From NCBI GenBank assembly GCA_039197885.1, contig JBCCTY010000018.1, positions 1 through 29,001 on the forward strand: a stretch of DNA of 29,001 nucleotides. The letters run 5' to 3'. Source of the DNA: JBCBSZ01 sp039197885. GTDB taxonomy: Bacteria > Actinomycetota > Acidimicrobiia > Acidimicrobiales > Poriferisodalaceae. Shown one piece after another: positions 1 to 7,381 of the stretch; within the stretch, counting starts at the first letter, position 1; every line of letters starts with the position of its first letter. The notes beneath the pieces were generated by a model. That model did no database searches. It saw only the letters and a program-made list of their open reading frames with translations, and was not told the origin of the DNA. The translations under genes and the position numbers were made by a program.

Positions 1-88
1 CGGCGAGCGACAGGGCGAGGGCGTGCTCGCGACCACCTCCGCCGACGACGAGCACGCGCCGGGGCCGCTCCGGGTCGGGGTCGCTCAT
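1..88 (-). CDS. purD: Phosphoribosylamine--glycine ligase, N-terminal fragment
   Basis: Only the first 29 codons lie in the window; the gene continues past the left edge. PurD joins glycine to phosphoribosylamine using ATP, the second step of de novo purine synthesis. The visible N-terminus has a short polar leader followed by VLVVGGGGREHALAL, the hallmark nucleotide-fold start of PurD. The ATG (88-86) overlaps the purF stop in an ATGA arrangement, so PurD is probably translated by coupling as the last visible gene of the purL-Q-C-F-D operon. The identity is secure for so short a piece because both the motif and the operon position agree. Confidence 0.88.
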   Translation of the reverse strand, partial: MSDPDPERPRRVLVVGGGGREHALALSLA

Positions 89-1488
89 GACAGGACTCCT
101 TCGAAGCGTGACTTGGAGGCGATCTCGGGCACCGGCACCGGGTAGTCACCGGTGAAGCAGGCGTTGCAGTAGCCCTCCTCGCGTCCGATGGCCTCCATCA
201 GGCCGTCGATCGAGAGGAAACCGAGCGAGTCGGCACCGACGTGGTCGGCGAGCTCGTCGACGCCGAGGTGATGGCTGATCAGCTCGTCGTAGGTGCCCAT
301 CGCGACGCCGAAGAAGCACGGATGGGCGATCGGCGGGCACGTGACGCGCAGGTGCACCTCGGCGGCACCGGCGTCGCGCACGAGGCGGACGAGCTGGCCT
401 GCGGTCGTTCCCCGGACGATCGAGTCGTCGATCATCACGACCCGCTTGCCCTCGAGGTTCTGGCGCAGCGTGTTGAACTTCAGCGCGACGCCCTGGCGGC
501 GGAGCTGGTCGGTCGGCTCGATGAAGGTTCGTCCGATGTAGCGGTTCTTGACGAAGCCCTCGTTGTACGGGACGCCCGACTCGACGCTGAAGCCGATGGC
601 CGCGGGCATCGAGGAGTCGGGCACCGGGATGACGACGTCGGCGTCGACGCCGTGCTCCTCGGCGAGGCGGCGGCCGAGACGCTGGCGGACCTCGTGGACG
701 GACCGGTCGTCCCAGACGGCGTCGGGTCGCGAGAAGTAGATGTGCTCGAACGTGCACCGAGCGCCCGGCCGCACCGCGTCGACCGCGATGGTCGAGCGGG
801 CCAGCGAACCCGTCAGCGAGACGACCTCGCCCGGCTCGATCTCACGCTGGTCGACGCAACCGAGGGTCGAGAGCGCCCCCGTCTCGGAGGCGACCACGTG
901 ACCGCCGTCGGACAGGCGGCCCAGCGAGAGCGGTCGGAAGCCCCAGGGGTCTCGGGTGGCGAGGACCCGGTCGGCGGTGAGCACGACGAGCGAGACGGCG
1001 CCGATCAGGCGGGGCAGGAGCGAGGCCAGCCGGTCCTCCCAGGTGTCACCGGGCTCGGCCGCCAGATGCAGCGCGAGCACCTCGGTGTCGCTGGTCGACT
1101 GGAGCCCGGCCCCCCGGGCGAGGAGGTCGGCCCGCAGCTCGTCGGCGTTGACGAGGTTGCCGTTGTGGGCGACGCCGAGCGGTCCGTGCAGGGTCTCGAC
1201 CACGAAGGGTTGGGCGTTGCGCTCCGACGAGGCCCCGGTGGTGGAGTAGCGGGTGTGGCCGATCGCCAGGTGGCCGGTGAGCGGGTCGAGGGTGCCCGGA
1301 CCGAACACCTGGTTGACGAGGCCGAGTCCCTTGTGGACCCGCGCCGCCCGCCCGTCGGCGACGGCGAGACCGGCGGCCTCCTGGCCGCGGTGTTGCAGGG
1401 CGTAGAGCCCGAAGAAGCCGAGCCGAGCCGCCTCACCGGATGCCGCGGCGACCCCGAGGACGCCGCACTCCTCCTTCGGCCCGCTCAT
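85..1488 (-). CDS. purF: Amidophosphoribosyltransferase
   Basis: PurF makes 5-phosphoribosylamine from PRPP and glutamine, the committed step of purine synthesis. The 467-residue protein begins with a short propeptide; the expected nucleophile is Cys8 in EECGVLG, exposed after processing. The Ntn glutaminase domain fills roughly residues 8-240 (GHTRYST near 77, HNGNL near 108). The phosphoribosyltransferase domain carries the PRPP loop VMIDDSIVRGTT at 351-362. Cys245, Cys391, Cys441 and Cys444 match the 4Fe-4S cysteine pattern of the Bacillus-type enzyme, so this is probably the cluster-bearing, oxygen-sensitive form. It starts 13 bp after purC and overlaps purD by 4 bp. I see no strong Shine-Dalgarno at the ATG. 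Confidence 0.97.
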   Translation of the reverse strand: MSGPKEECGVLGVAAASGEAARLGFFGLYALQHRGQEAAGLAVADGRAARVHKGLGLVNQVFGPGTLDPLTGHLAIGHTRYSTTGASSERNAQPFVVETLHGPLGVAHNGNLVNADELRADLLARGAGLQSTSDTEVLALHLAAEPGDTWEDRLASLLPRLIGAVSLVVLTADRVLATRDPWGFRPLSLGRLSDGGHVVASETGALSTLGCVDQREIEPGEVVSLTGSLARSTIAVDAVRPGARCTFEHIYFSRPDAVWDDRSVHEVRQRLGRRLAEEHGVDADVVIPVPDSSMPAAIGFSVESGVPYNEGFVKNRYIGRTFIEPTDQLRRQGVALKFNTLRQNLEGKRVVMIDDSIVRGTTAGQLVRLVRDAGAAEVHLRVTCPPIAHPCFFGVAMGTYDELISHHLGVDELADHVGADSLGFLSIDGLMEAIGREEGYCNACFTGDYPVPVPEIASKSRFEGVLS

Positions 1489-1501
1489 CGGCGCCGACCG
1501 G

Positions 1502-2452
1502 TCAGCTGCATGACGGGATCACTCCTGCATCGGTGAGGTTGGTGGTGATGCGGTCCTCGAGCGGACCGGTGGTCTCGATGATCCGTTGACGGGTGAGCGA
1601 CTCGAACAGCTCGACGTATCGCCGGGTGGTCTCGGTCCAGGTGTTCTCGGGCAGCTCGGGGGCCGGTCCGTCGCCACGGAAGCCGAGCTCGCGGAGCGCG
1701 AGCCGGACCGGTTCCTTGTCGTGGCTCTCCGGTGCGAGGCCGGCGGCGAGCCGTTCCTCGTAGGTGGCCGCCACCCAGTAGCGGGAGGAGTCCGGGGTGT
1801 GGATCTCGTCGATGAGCAGCAGACGGCCGTCGGGATCGAGCCCGAACTCGTACTTCGTGTCGGCGAGGATCAGCCCGGCCTCGGCAGCGAGCTTGGCGGC
1901 GCGATCGAACAGCGAACGGGCCACGTCGACGACCCGGTCCCAGGTGTCGGGCTCGACCAACCCGGTGGCGGCGACCTCGGCCACGCCGACCGGCTCGTCG
2001 TGGCCACCGGAGCGGGCCTTGGTCGTGGGGGTCACGAGCGGCGACGGGAGCGGTTCGTGGGCCCGGAGCCCGTCGGGGAGCGTGTGGCCGTAGAGGTGGC
2101 GGTCGCCGCGTTCGTAGAGCGTCCACAGCGAGGTCGAGGTCGACCCCGTGATGTGACCCCGGACGATCACCTCGACCGGCAACGGCACGACATCGGTGAC
2201 GATCGAGCAGTTGGGGTCGGGGACGGTGACGAGGTGGTGATCGACGAGGTCGCCGACGCGCTCGAACCACCAGGCCGCGAGCCGGTTCAGGACCTGGCCC
2301 TTGTGGACCGCAGCCCCCACCACCCGGTCCATGGCCGAGAACCGGTCGGTCGTCACCAGGAGGCGTCGGCCGTCGGGCAGCGGCCACGACTCGCGGACCT
2401 TGCCCGACGAGCGGCCGGTCAACGGGAGCTCGAGCTCCGTGAGCGTGCGCAC
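1502..2452 (-). CDS. purC: Phosphoribosylaminoimidazole-succinocarboxamide synthase (SAICAR synthetase)
   Basis: PurC condenses CAIR with aspartate using ATP. The 316-residue protein is the longer (about 300 aa) form rather than the 240-aa Bacillus form. Visible family motifs are GKVRE near the N-terminus, DRFSAMD, the VRGHITGST nucleotide/substrate segment, GGHDEPV, LADTKYEFG and LIDEIHTPDSSRYW, with DKEPVR near the C-terminus. There is no ATG at the front of the homologous region. I choose GTG at 2452 because a GAGGTGG Shine-Dalgarno sits 5-6 nt upstream, overlapping the purQ stop; an in-frame GTG at 2461 is the alternative. The reading frame stays open back to 3022, but that part is only a shadow of purQ. 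Confidence 0.95.
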   Translation of the reverse strand: MRTLTELELPLTGRSSGKVRESWPLPDGRRLLVTTDRFSAMDRVVGAAVHKGQVLNRLAAWWFERVGDLVDHHLVTVPDPNCSIVTDVVPLPVEVIVRGHITGSTSTSLWTLYERGDRHLYGHTLPDGLRAHEPLPSPLVTPTTKARSGGHDEPVGVAEVAATGLVEPDTWDRVVDVARSLFDRAAKLAAEAGLILADTKYEFGLDPDGRLLLIDEIHTPDSSRYWVAATYEERLAAGLAPESHDKEPVRLALRELGFRGDGPAPELPENTWTETTRRYVELFESLTRQRIIETTGPLEDRITTNLTDAGVIPSCS

Positions 2453-2462
2453 AGCGGCCACC

Positions 2463-3200
2463 TCAGGTCGCTGCGGCGTGCGCGACGCCGCCCTCGAAGA
2501 GCGGGAGGCAGGACCCGGACCACGGGCGACGGCGGCGATGGGGATCGTGTCGGGTGAGCACGTGATCCTCGGGGTGAGGCATGAGGCCGAGCACCAGACC
2601 GGTCGGGTCGAACACCCCGGCGATGTCGTCGGCGGACCCGTTCGGGTTCGCCGGATAGGCCCCGCCGGCCGGATCACCCTTGTGGTCGGCGTAGCGGAAG
2701 GCGACCCGATCGCTCGGCCCGACCCATCGCCCCTCGCCGTGGGCGACCGGGCAGCGGATCGGCTCGTCGAGGCGACTCGTCCACGGGCTGCCGGGCTGGG
2801 GCAGGAGCTCGACCCATCGGCACTCGAAGCGTCCGGAGTCGTTGTGGGCGAGCAGCGCAGGGCCGTCGTCGGCGCCGGGCAGCATCCCGGCGCGCACGAG
2901 CGCCTGGAACCCGTTGCAGATGCCGATGACCGGTCGACCGCGCTCGACGTGCGCGGCGAGCCGGTCACCGAACCAGCCGGCCAGGTCGAGGCCGAGGAGG
3001 CGGCCGGCGCCCAGGGCGTCACCGTGGCTGAACCCGCCGGGAACGGCGACGAGCTGGTACCCCGACCAGTCGTCGCCGCGCTCGCGCAGCTCCGACACGA
3101 GTCGGATGTCGGTCTCGGCGCCCGCGAGCTCGAGGGCGGCGGCGAGCTCGCCGTCGCGGTTGGTTCCTCGTGCCGACAGGACCAGTGCCCGAGGGGTCAT
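2463..3200 (-). CDS. purQ: Phosphoribosylformylglycinamidine synthase, glutaminase subunit
   Basis: PurQ supplies ammonia from glutamine to PurL for FGAM formation. The 245-residue protein is a class I glutamine amidotransferase: VPGGFSHGD near residue 55, the nucleophile cysteine in GICNGFQ near 95, and the catalytic His/Glu pair in MPHPED near 215. It is slightly longer than the roughly 227-aa Bacillus PurQ. The ATG start overlaps the purL stop (ATGA, 3200-3197), which supports translational coupling and a 1:1 complex. The frame runs open further upstream, but that part is a shadow of purL. Confidence 0.96.
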   Translation of the reverse strand: MTPRALVLSARGTNRDGELAAALELAGAETDIRLVSELRERGDDWSGYQLVAVPGGFSHGDALGAGRLLGLDLAGWFGDRLAAHVERGRPVIGICNGFQALVRAGMLPGADDGPALLAHNDSGRFECRWVELLPQPGSPWTSRLDEPIRCPVAHGEGRWVGPSDRVAFRYADHKGDPAGGAYPANPNGSADDIAGVFDPTGLVLGLMPHPEDHVLTRHDPHRRRRPWSGSCLPLFEGGVAHAAAT

Positions 3201-6007
3201 GGCTGTCGCCCTTCCCGTGCGGCACGCACGGCGTCGAGGGAGAGGTCGACGAGCTGGTGCCCGTCGACGGAGAGCGCGACGCGGCGGTCGTCGGTGGTCC
3301 GCCCCACGAGTCGTGCCTCGGGGAGCGCCGCCGACAGGTCCTCGGCCTGCTCGGGACGGACGGCCAGGAGCAGTCGGCCACACGCCTCACCGAAGAGCGC
3401 CGCCACCGCGTCACCGTGATCGGCGACGTCGACCTCGATCCCGACGTCGCCGCCGACCGCCATCTCTGCCGCGGCGGTCGCGATGCCGCCCTCGGACAGG
3501 TCGTGACATGCGTCGACGAGACCACGGGCGATCGCCTGGTGGAGTCGGCGGTAGTGGGCCGGAGCGTCCGGATCGGCGACCGGGATCCGACCACCGTGGT
3601 CGGCGTCGAGCACGAGGTCGAGGTGGGAGCCGCCCAGGACCGGCTCGGTGCCACCGAGGAGGTAGAGGAGGCGCCCGGCTCCGGTCGGGTCCGAGCCCAC
3701 CACCCGATCGACGTCGTCGACGACGCCGACGGCGGTGACAACCAGCGTCGGTGGCACGGGGTCGGCGAGCCCGTCGGGATCGACGTAGACGTTGTTGAGC
3801 GAGTCCTTGCCGCAGATGAAGGGCGCCTCGTGGTGCAGCGAGGCCGTGACGCACCCCTCGACGGCGGCGACGAGGCGGCCCAGCTCGATCTCGTCGCGCG
3901 GAGTGCCCCACGAGAAGTTGTCGAGCAGCGCCACACGGGCCGGGTCGGCTCCCACCGCCACGACGTTGCGGACCGCCTCGTCGACGACGGCCTCGGCCAT
4001 CGCGCGAGCGTCGTGGCGACCCCACGCCGCGTTGACGCCGACCCCGACGGCCACCGCCCGTCCGCTCGTCGAGCCGAGCGGAACCACGACCGTGCCGTCG
4101 GAGGGGGCATCGAGGTGCACGCCCGTCGTCGGTCGGACGACGGTCCCTCCGAGCACCTCGTGGTCGTAGGTCCGCACGACGTCCTCGACCGAGCGCAGGC
4201 TGGGGTGAGCCAGGAGGTCGAGGAGCGCCCGCTCGGGGTCGAGCTCGGGCAGCGCGCGACGGGTGGGACGGGCGGTGGCGGGGTGTCGGGCCGCCAGGAC
4301 GGCTCGGGGGCGTCCGTCGTGGAGGAACCCGAGGTCGAGATCGACGACGACGGTCGAGCCGGCCCGCACCAGCAGGCGACCATCTCCGCCGAAGCGACCG
4401 ATGACGTCGCAGCCGACGCCATGGTCGGCCGCCAGGGCGGCGAGGGCCTCGACGTGGTCGTCGGGGACGGCGCAGACCACCCGCTCCTGCGCCTCGGAGA
4501 GCCAGACCTCCCAGGGGGCGAGGCCGGCGTACTTGCGGGGCACGAGGTCGAGGTCGACGTCGGCGCCGACCCCCTCGGCGAGCTCACCGACGGCGCTGGA
4601 CAGCCCACCGGCACCGCAGTCGGTGATGGAGCGGTACCACCCGGCGTCGCGGGCGGCCACCACGACGTCGATGACGCCCTTCTCGACGATCGGGGCGCCG
4701 ATCTGGACGGAGGATCCGGCGGTCCCGACGGTCTCGGCGCCCATGGAGCGGGAGGAGAACGTGGCTCCACCGACACCATCACGACCGACCGCGCCGCCGA
4801 GCACGACGACGAGGTCGCCCGATTCGGGTGGCACGTCGATGCCGGTGCCACGGGGCCGGACGCCGATGCACCCGCAGAACACGAGCGGCGTCGTCGTGTA
4901 GCCCGGGTCGTGCAGCACGGCCCCGGCGATGGTCGGCACGCCGATCTTGTTGCCGTAGTCGCCGACGCCATCGACCACGCCCGCCCGGACCCGGGCGGGG
5001 TGCAGGACGCCGGGTGGCACCTCGTCGACCGGGAGGTCGGTCGGACCGAAGCAGAGGACGTCGGTCAGCGCGATCGGCTTCGCCCCCGAGGCGATGACGT
5101 CGCGCACGACGCCGCCGACCCCGGTGTTGGCCCCACCGAACGGCTCGACGGCGCTGGGGTGGTTGTGGGTCTCGACCTTGACGGCGATCTCGACGTCATC
5201 GTCGAGGACGATCACCCCGGCGTCGCCGTCGAACGCGCTGACCACCCAGTCGCGATCGAGCTGCTCGGTGGCGTCGCGCAACATGGGGATGAGTCCGTCG
5301 ACGACCGTGCCGTCGTCGAAGGTGATCCGGGCCCGGAAGGTCTTGTGGCAGCAGTGCTCGGACCAGGTCTGGGCGATCGTCTCGAGCTCGGCGTCGGTCG
5401 GGTCGCGTCCGAGGTCGGCGAAGTGGGCCCGCACCGCCCGGAGCTCGGCGGGGGCGAGCGACAGCCCCCGCTCGCGGTCGAGCGCCTCCAGCGCCTCGTC
5501 GTCGAGGTCGCGCACGGCGACGTGGGCGACCTCGGGCGGTCGGGGTGGCTCGTCGACGAAGGCGGGGGCGAGTACGCCCTCGGCCCACCGCTCGATGACC
5601 GGGTTGACGAGCACGTCGACGGTGAGGCGCTCGGCGGCCAGGCCGTCGTCGGCATCGACCAGGTAGCGGTGGCCGGTGGTGGCCCGCTCGACCCCGGAGA
5701 TGCCCAACCGGGCGGCGGCGGCGACCAGCTCGGTGGCGGTGACGTCGGTGACACCGGGGCGCAGGCCCGTCTCGATCACGAGCTGCCCGTCGTCCACGCG
5801 GTCGGCCTCGACGAGCTCGTGGAGCGCGTCGGTCAACAGCAACTCTCCCAGGCGGGCCAGGCCGTCGTCGTCGACCGGTCCGTCGACGTGGACCACGTCG
5901 AGGACCTCGATGTCGTGGACGGCGTGCCCCGAGGCCCGAGCGGCCGACACGAGGTGGTCGCCCCGACCCGGGCCCGACCGGTTGGCGATCACGAGCCGGT
6001 GCGGCAT
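3197..6007 (-). CDS. purL: Phosphoribosylformylglycinamidine synthase, synthetase subunit with fused PurS-like N-terminus
   Basis: PurL converts FGAR to FGAM with ATP and PurQ-derived ammonia. At 936 residues it lies between the small PurL (about 740 aa, separate PurS) and large PurL (about 1300 aa, fused glutaminase). Residues 1-140 look like two PurS-type units: RLVIANRSGPGRGD near the start, and ETGLRPGVTDVTA near 79-91. The synthetase core follows: TWSEHCCHKTF (214-224), VKVETHNHPSAVEPFGG (276-292), GNKIGVPT (352-359), TDCGAGGLSSAVGE (462-475), FICGKDSLNN (730-739) and DLSEGGIATAA (836-846). No separate purS is seen in this operon. ATG 6007 is chosen over an upstream in-frame GTG at 6046. 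No Shine-Dalgarno is visible; a perfect ACACCGGTGT palindrome lies just upstream of the ATG. This is the first gene of the operon. Confidence 0.96.
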   Translation of the reverse strand: MPHRLVIANRSGPGRGDHLVSAARASGHAVHDIEVLDVVHVDGPVDDDGLARLGELLLTDALHELVEADRVDDGQLVIETGLRPGVTDVTATELVAAAARLGISGVERATTGHRYLVDADDGLAAERLTVDVLVNPVIERWAEGVLAPAFVDEPPRPPEVAHVAVRDLDDEALEALDRERGLSLAPAELRAVRAHFADLGRDPTDAELETIAQTWSEHCCHKTFRARITFDDGTVVDGLIPMLRDATEQLDRDWVVSAFDGDAGVIVLDDDVEIAVKVETHNHPSAVEPFGGANTGVGGVVRDVIASGAKPIALTDVLCFGPTDLPVDEVPPGVLHPARVRAGVVDGVGDYGNKIGVPTIAGAVLHDPGYTTTPLVFCGCIGVRPRGTGIDVPPESGDLVVVLGGAVGRDGVGGATFSSRSMGAETVGTAGSSVQIGAPIVEKGVIDVVVAARDAGWYRSITDCGAGGLSSAVGELAEGVGADVDLDLVPRKYAGLAPWEVWLSEAQERVVCAVPDDHVEALAALAADHGVGCDVIGRFGGDGRLLVRAGSTVVVDLDLGFLHDGRPRAVLAARHPATARPTRRALPELDPERALLDLLAHPSLRSVEDVVRTYDHEVLGGTVVRPTTGVHLDAPSDGTVVVPLGSTSGRAVAVGVGVNAAWGRHDARAMAEAVVDEAVRNVVAVGADPARVALLDNFSWGTPRDEIELGRLVAAVEGCVTASLHHEAPFICGKDSLNNVYVDPDGLADPVPPTLVVTAVGVVDDVDRVVGSDPTGAGRLLYLLGGTEPVLGGSHLDLVLDADHGGRIPVADPDAPAHYRRLHQAIARGLVDACHDLSEGGIATAAAEMAVGGDVGIEVDVADHGDAVAALFGEACGRLLLAVRPEQAEDLSAALPEARLVGRTTDDRRVALSVDGHQLVDLSLDAVRAAREGRQP

Positions 6008-6044
6008 GACACCGGTGTAACCCGCGGTTCGCGCCGACGAAACC

Positions 6045-6073
6045 ACATCGCTGTGATTTCAACGGAAAGTCAA
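6045..6073 (-). promoter_or_regulatory. Candidate purL operon promoter
   Basis: Reading the minus strand, TTGACT (6073-6068) is a good -35 hexamer. The position 17 bp downstream (6050-6045) holds CGATGT, a poor -10. If used, transcription would begin about 30 nt before the purL ATG. The location is right but the -10 is weak, so this is only a candidate. Confidence 0.3.
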
Positions 6074-6094
6074 CCCGATCGGCGCGCGCAGTGG

Positions 6095-6186
6095 CCGGAT
6101 CGAGCTCCTCGCGCCTCCACGTGGTCAGCCCGGCGGAGTGACCGGATCGTCACCGGATCGACCGCCTCGCACCTCCACGTGGTCAG
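6095..6186. repeat. Two 34-bp direct repeats each carrying CCACGTGG
   Basis: Copies lie at 6095-6128 and 6153-6186, spaced 58 bp start to start, and agree at 31 of 34 positions. The right half is identical and contains the 8-bp palindrome CCACGTGG (6117-6124 and 6175-6182) followed by TCAG. They sit between the divergent purL and thiamine transcripts, so they could be paired operator sites. The second copy overlaps a possible -35 element for the thiamine operon. The rest of the 313-bp gap (6008-6320) holds the purL leader and the riboswitch. Confidence 0.7.
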
Positions 6187-6209
6187 GCGAGCGTCGGTCG
6201 TGCCAGACT
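6180..6209 (+). promoter_or_regulatory. Candidate thiamine-operon promoter
   Basis: TGGTCA (6180-6185) and CAGACT (6204-6209) are separated by 18 bp and would start transcription around 6216, just before the TPP riboswitch. The hexamers match the consensus only 4/6 and 3/6. The main support is position, and the -35 overlaps the second CCACGTGG repeat. Confidence 0.35.
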
Positions 6210-6220
6210 CCTCGCAACGA

Positions 6221-6310
6221 CAACCCGCTGGGGGGGCCCGCCGAGGGCTGAGATCCATCGTGACGATGGACCACCCCAGAACCTGATCTCGGTCATTCGA
6301 GCGGAGGGAA
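6221..6310 (+). ncRNA. TPP riboswitch (THI box)
   Basis: This is a thiamine-pyrophosphate aptamer. The conserved core CTGAGA (6248-6253) and AACCTGATCT (6280-6289), followed by the terminal GCGGAGGGA (6301-6309), match the THI-box consensus. Helices can be drawn: P1 pairs CCGCT (6225-6229) with AGCGG (6300-6304); P3 pairs GCCC (6236-6239) with GGGC (6245-6248); an optional P3a hairpin has a perfect 7-bp stem (6254-6260 with 6264-6270); G-rich 6231-6235 pairs with CCCC around 6274-6277 as P2. The Shine-Dalgarno GGAGGG (6303-6308) directly overlaps the 3' strand of P1. Ligand binding would therefore most simply block translation of the gene at 6321. I see no intrinsic terminator after the aptamer. 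Confidence 0.95.
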
Positions 6311-6320
6311 CGCGGGCACC

Positions 6321-6617
6321 ATGCTCACGGAGATCCAAGTCCTGCCGTCGCCCACGGGCGACCACGCCTCGCCGTACCGGCACGTCGATGCCGCCATCGC
6401 GGTCATCTCGGCGGCTGGCCTGCCCTACGAGGTCGGTGCTCTCGGCACCACCTTCGAGGGACCACCCGACCGCTGCTGGGAGGTGGCGCGGTCGGCCCAC
6501 GAGGCCTGCTTGCGCTCGGGGGCCGACAGCGTCGTGACGATCGCCAAGCTCTACGAGGCGCGGGATCCGGAGCAGCAGGCCTCGATGGAGGACCTGACCG
6601 GCCCGCACCGATCATGA
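6321..6617 (+). CDS. MTH1187-type thiamine-binding protein
   Basis: This small (98 aa) single-domain protein belongs to the MTH1187/YkoF-like thiamine-binding family: MLTEIQVLPSP start, internal alternation of beta strands and helices, and the SPYRHVDAAIAVI and YEVGALGTTFEG segments. It has no signal peptide, so it is cytoplasmic. It is the first gene after the TPP riboswitch, which independently supports a link to thiamine or a thiamine precursor. The Shine-Dalgarno lies inside the riboswitch's last helix, about 11 nt before ATG 6321. Its stop overlaps the permease start (ATGA, 6614-6617). A role as intracellular thiamine buffer or partner of the transporter is inference. Confidence 0.88.
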   Translation: MLTEIQVLPSPTGDHASPYRHVDAAIAVISAAGLPYEVGALGTTFEGPPDRCWEVARSAHEACLRSGADSVVTIAKLYEARDPEQQASMEDLTGPHRS

Positions 6618-7381
6618 CCCGGGCGCTCGGCCGGATCGCCCCGGTCGTCGTCGCGCTCGTGGCGCTCGTCGTGGCCTGGGACCTCGGTGTGCGGCTCTTC
6701 GACCCCGAGCCCTGGCTCGTCCCGCCACCCGGCGACGTGGTCGATGCGTTCTGGCGCACGCGATCGGTGCTCGACGACCACGTCAGGGCGACGATGACCG
6801 AGGCGCTCCTCGGGCTCCTCCTCGGTTCGTTCGCAGGAGCCGTCCTCGCCCTCGCGCTGTCGCTGTCGGCACCGGTCCGCCGCGCCGTGCAGCCGCTGCT
6901 CGTCGTCAGCCAGTCCGTCCCGATGGTCGTGCTGGCCCCGATCCTGATCGTCTGGTTCGGCTTCGGCACGGGCCCGCGGGTCGCCGTCGTGGCGCTCATC
7001 GCGTTCTTCCCCGTGGCGATCTCGACGCTCGACAGCCTGCTGGGCGCCGACGCCGAGCTGGTCGAGCTCTTCCGGGGCCTCGGAGCCGGACGCCTCACGA
7101 CGTTGTGGCGCGTCCGCCTCCCGGCGGCGGGGCCGGGGTTCTTCGCCGGGATGAAGGTCTCGGCGGCGTACGCCATGTTCGGCGCCGTCATCGCCGAGTG
7201 GATGGGAGCGAGCGTCGGCCTCGGCGTCTACCTCCAGCGCTCCCAGGCCAGCTTCCGGACCGACCAGCTCTTCGCGGCGGTGATCGTGATCGCGGCCGCC
7301 TCGATGGCGTTGTTCGGCCTCGTCTCGCTGGCCGCCCGCCTCGCCCTCCCCTGGCGACACACCGACGAAGGAGACACATGA
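6614..7381 (+). CDS. thiX: ABC transporter permease for thiamine or its pyrimidine precursor (ThiX-like)
   Basis: This 255-residue inner-membrane permease is of the binding-protein-dependent transport family. About six hydrophobic segments are visible (near 8-28, 62-85, 94-115, 120-140, 180-200 and 218-242). The EAA-type loop that docks onto the ATPase is near 150-175 (ELFRGLGAG then RLPAAGP). Family resemblance is to permeases of the nitrate/taurine/HMP-precursor group. The riboswitch plus the NMT1-like binding protein encoded next specify a thiamine-related substrate, most likely a pyrimidine precursor. Start and stop codons overlap both neighbours by ATGA, so subunits are translationally coupled. 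The symbol is assigned by analogy with ThiXYZ. Confidence 0.88.
   Translation: MTRALGRIAPVVVALVALVVAWDLGVRLFDPEPWLVPPPGDVVDAFWRTRSVLDDHVRATMTEALLGLLLGSFAGAVLALALSLSAPVRRAVQPLLVVSQSVPMVVLAPILIVWFGFGTGPRVAVVALIAFFPVAISTLDSLLGADAELVELFRGLGAGRLTTLWRVRLPAAGPGFFAGMKVSAAYAMFGAVIAEWMGASVGLGVYLQRSQASFRTDQLFAAVIVIAAASMALFGLVSLAARLALPWRHTDEGDT

Noticed and set aside
2453..3022. Upstream extension of the purC reading frame by about 190 codons.
   Set aside because: It overlaps purQ on the same strand and encodes Ser/Pro/Arg-rich non-homologous sequence; GTG 2452 with its ribosome site gives the family length.
3170..6286. A very long plus-strand open frame (over 1000 codons) opposite purL.
   Set aside because: High GC leaves antisense frames open; the minus strand encodes unmistakable PurL motifs over the same span and the plus-strand peptide has low-complexity Asp/Gly/Val composition.
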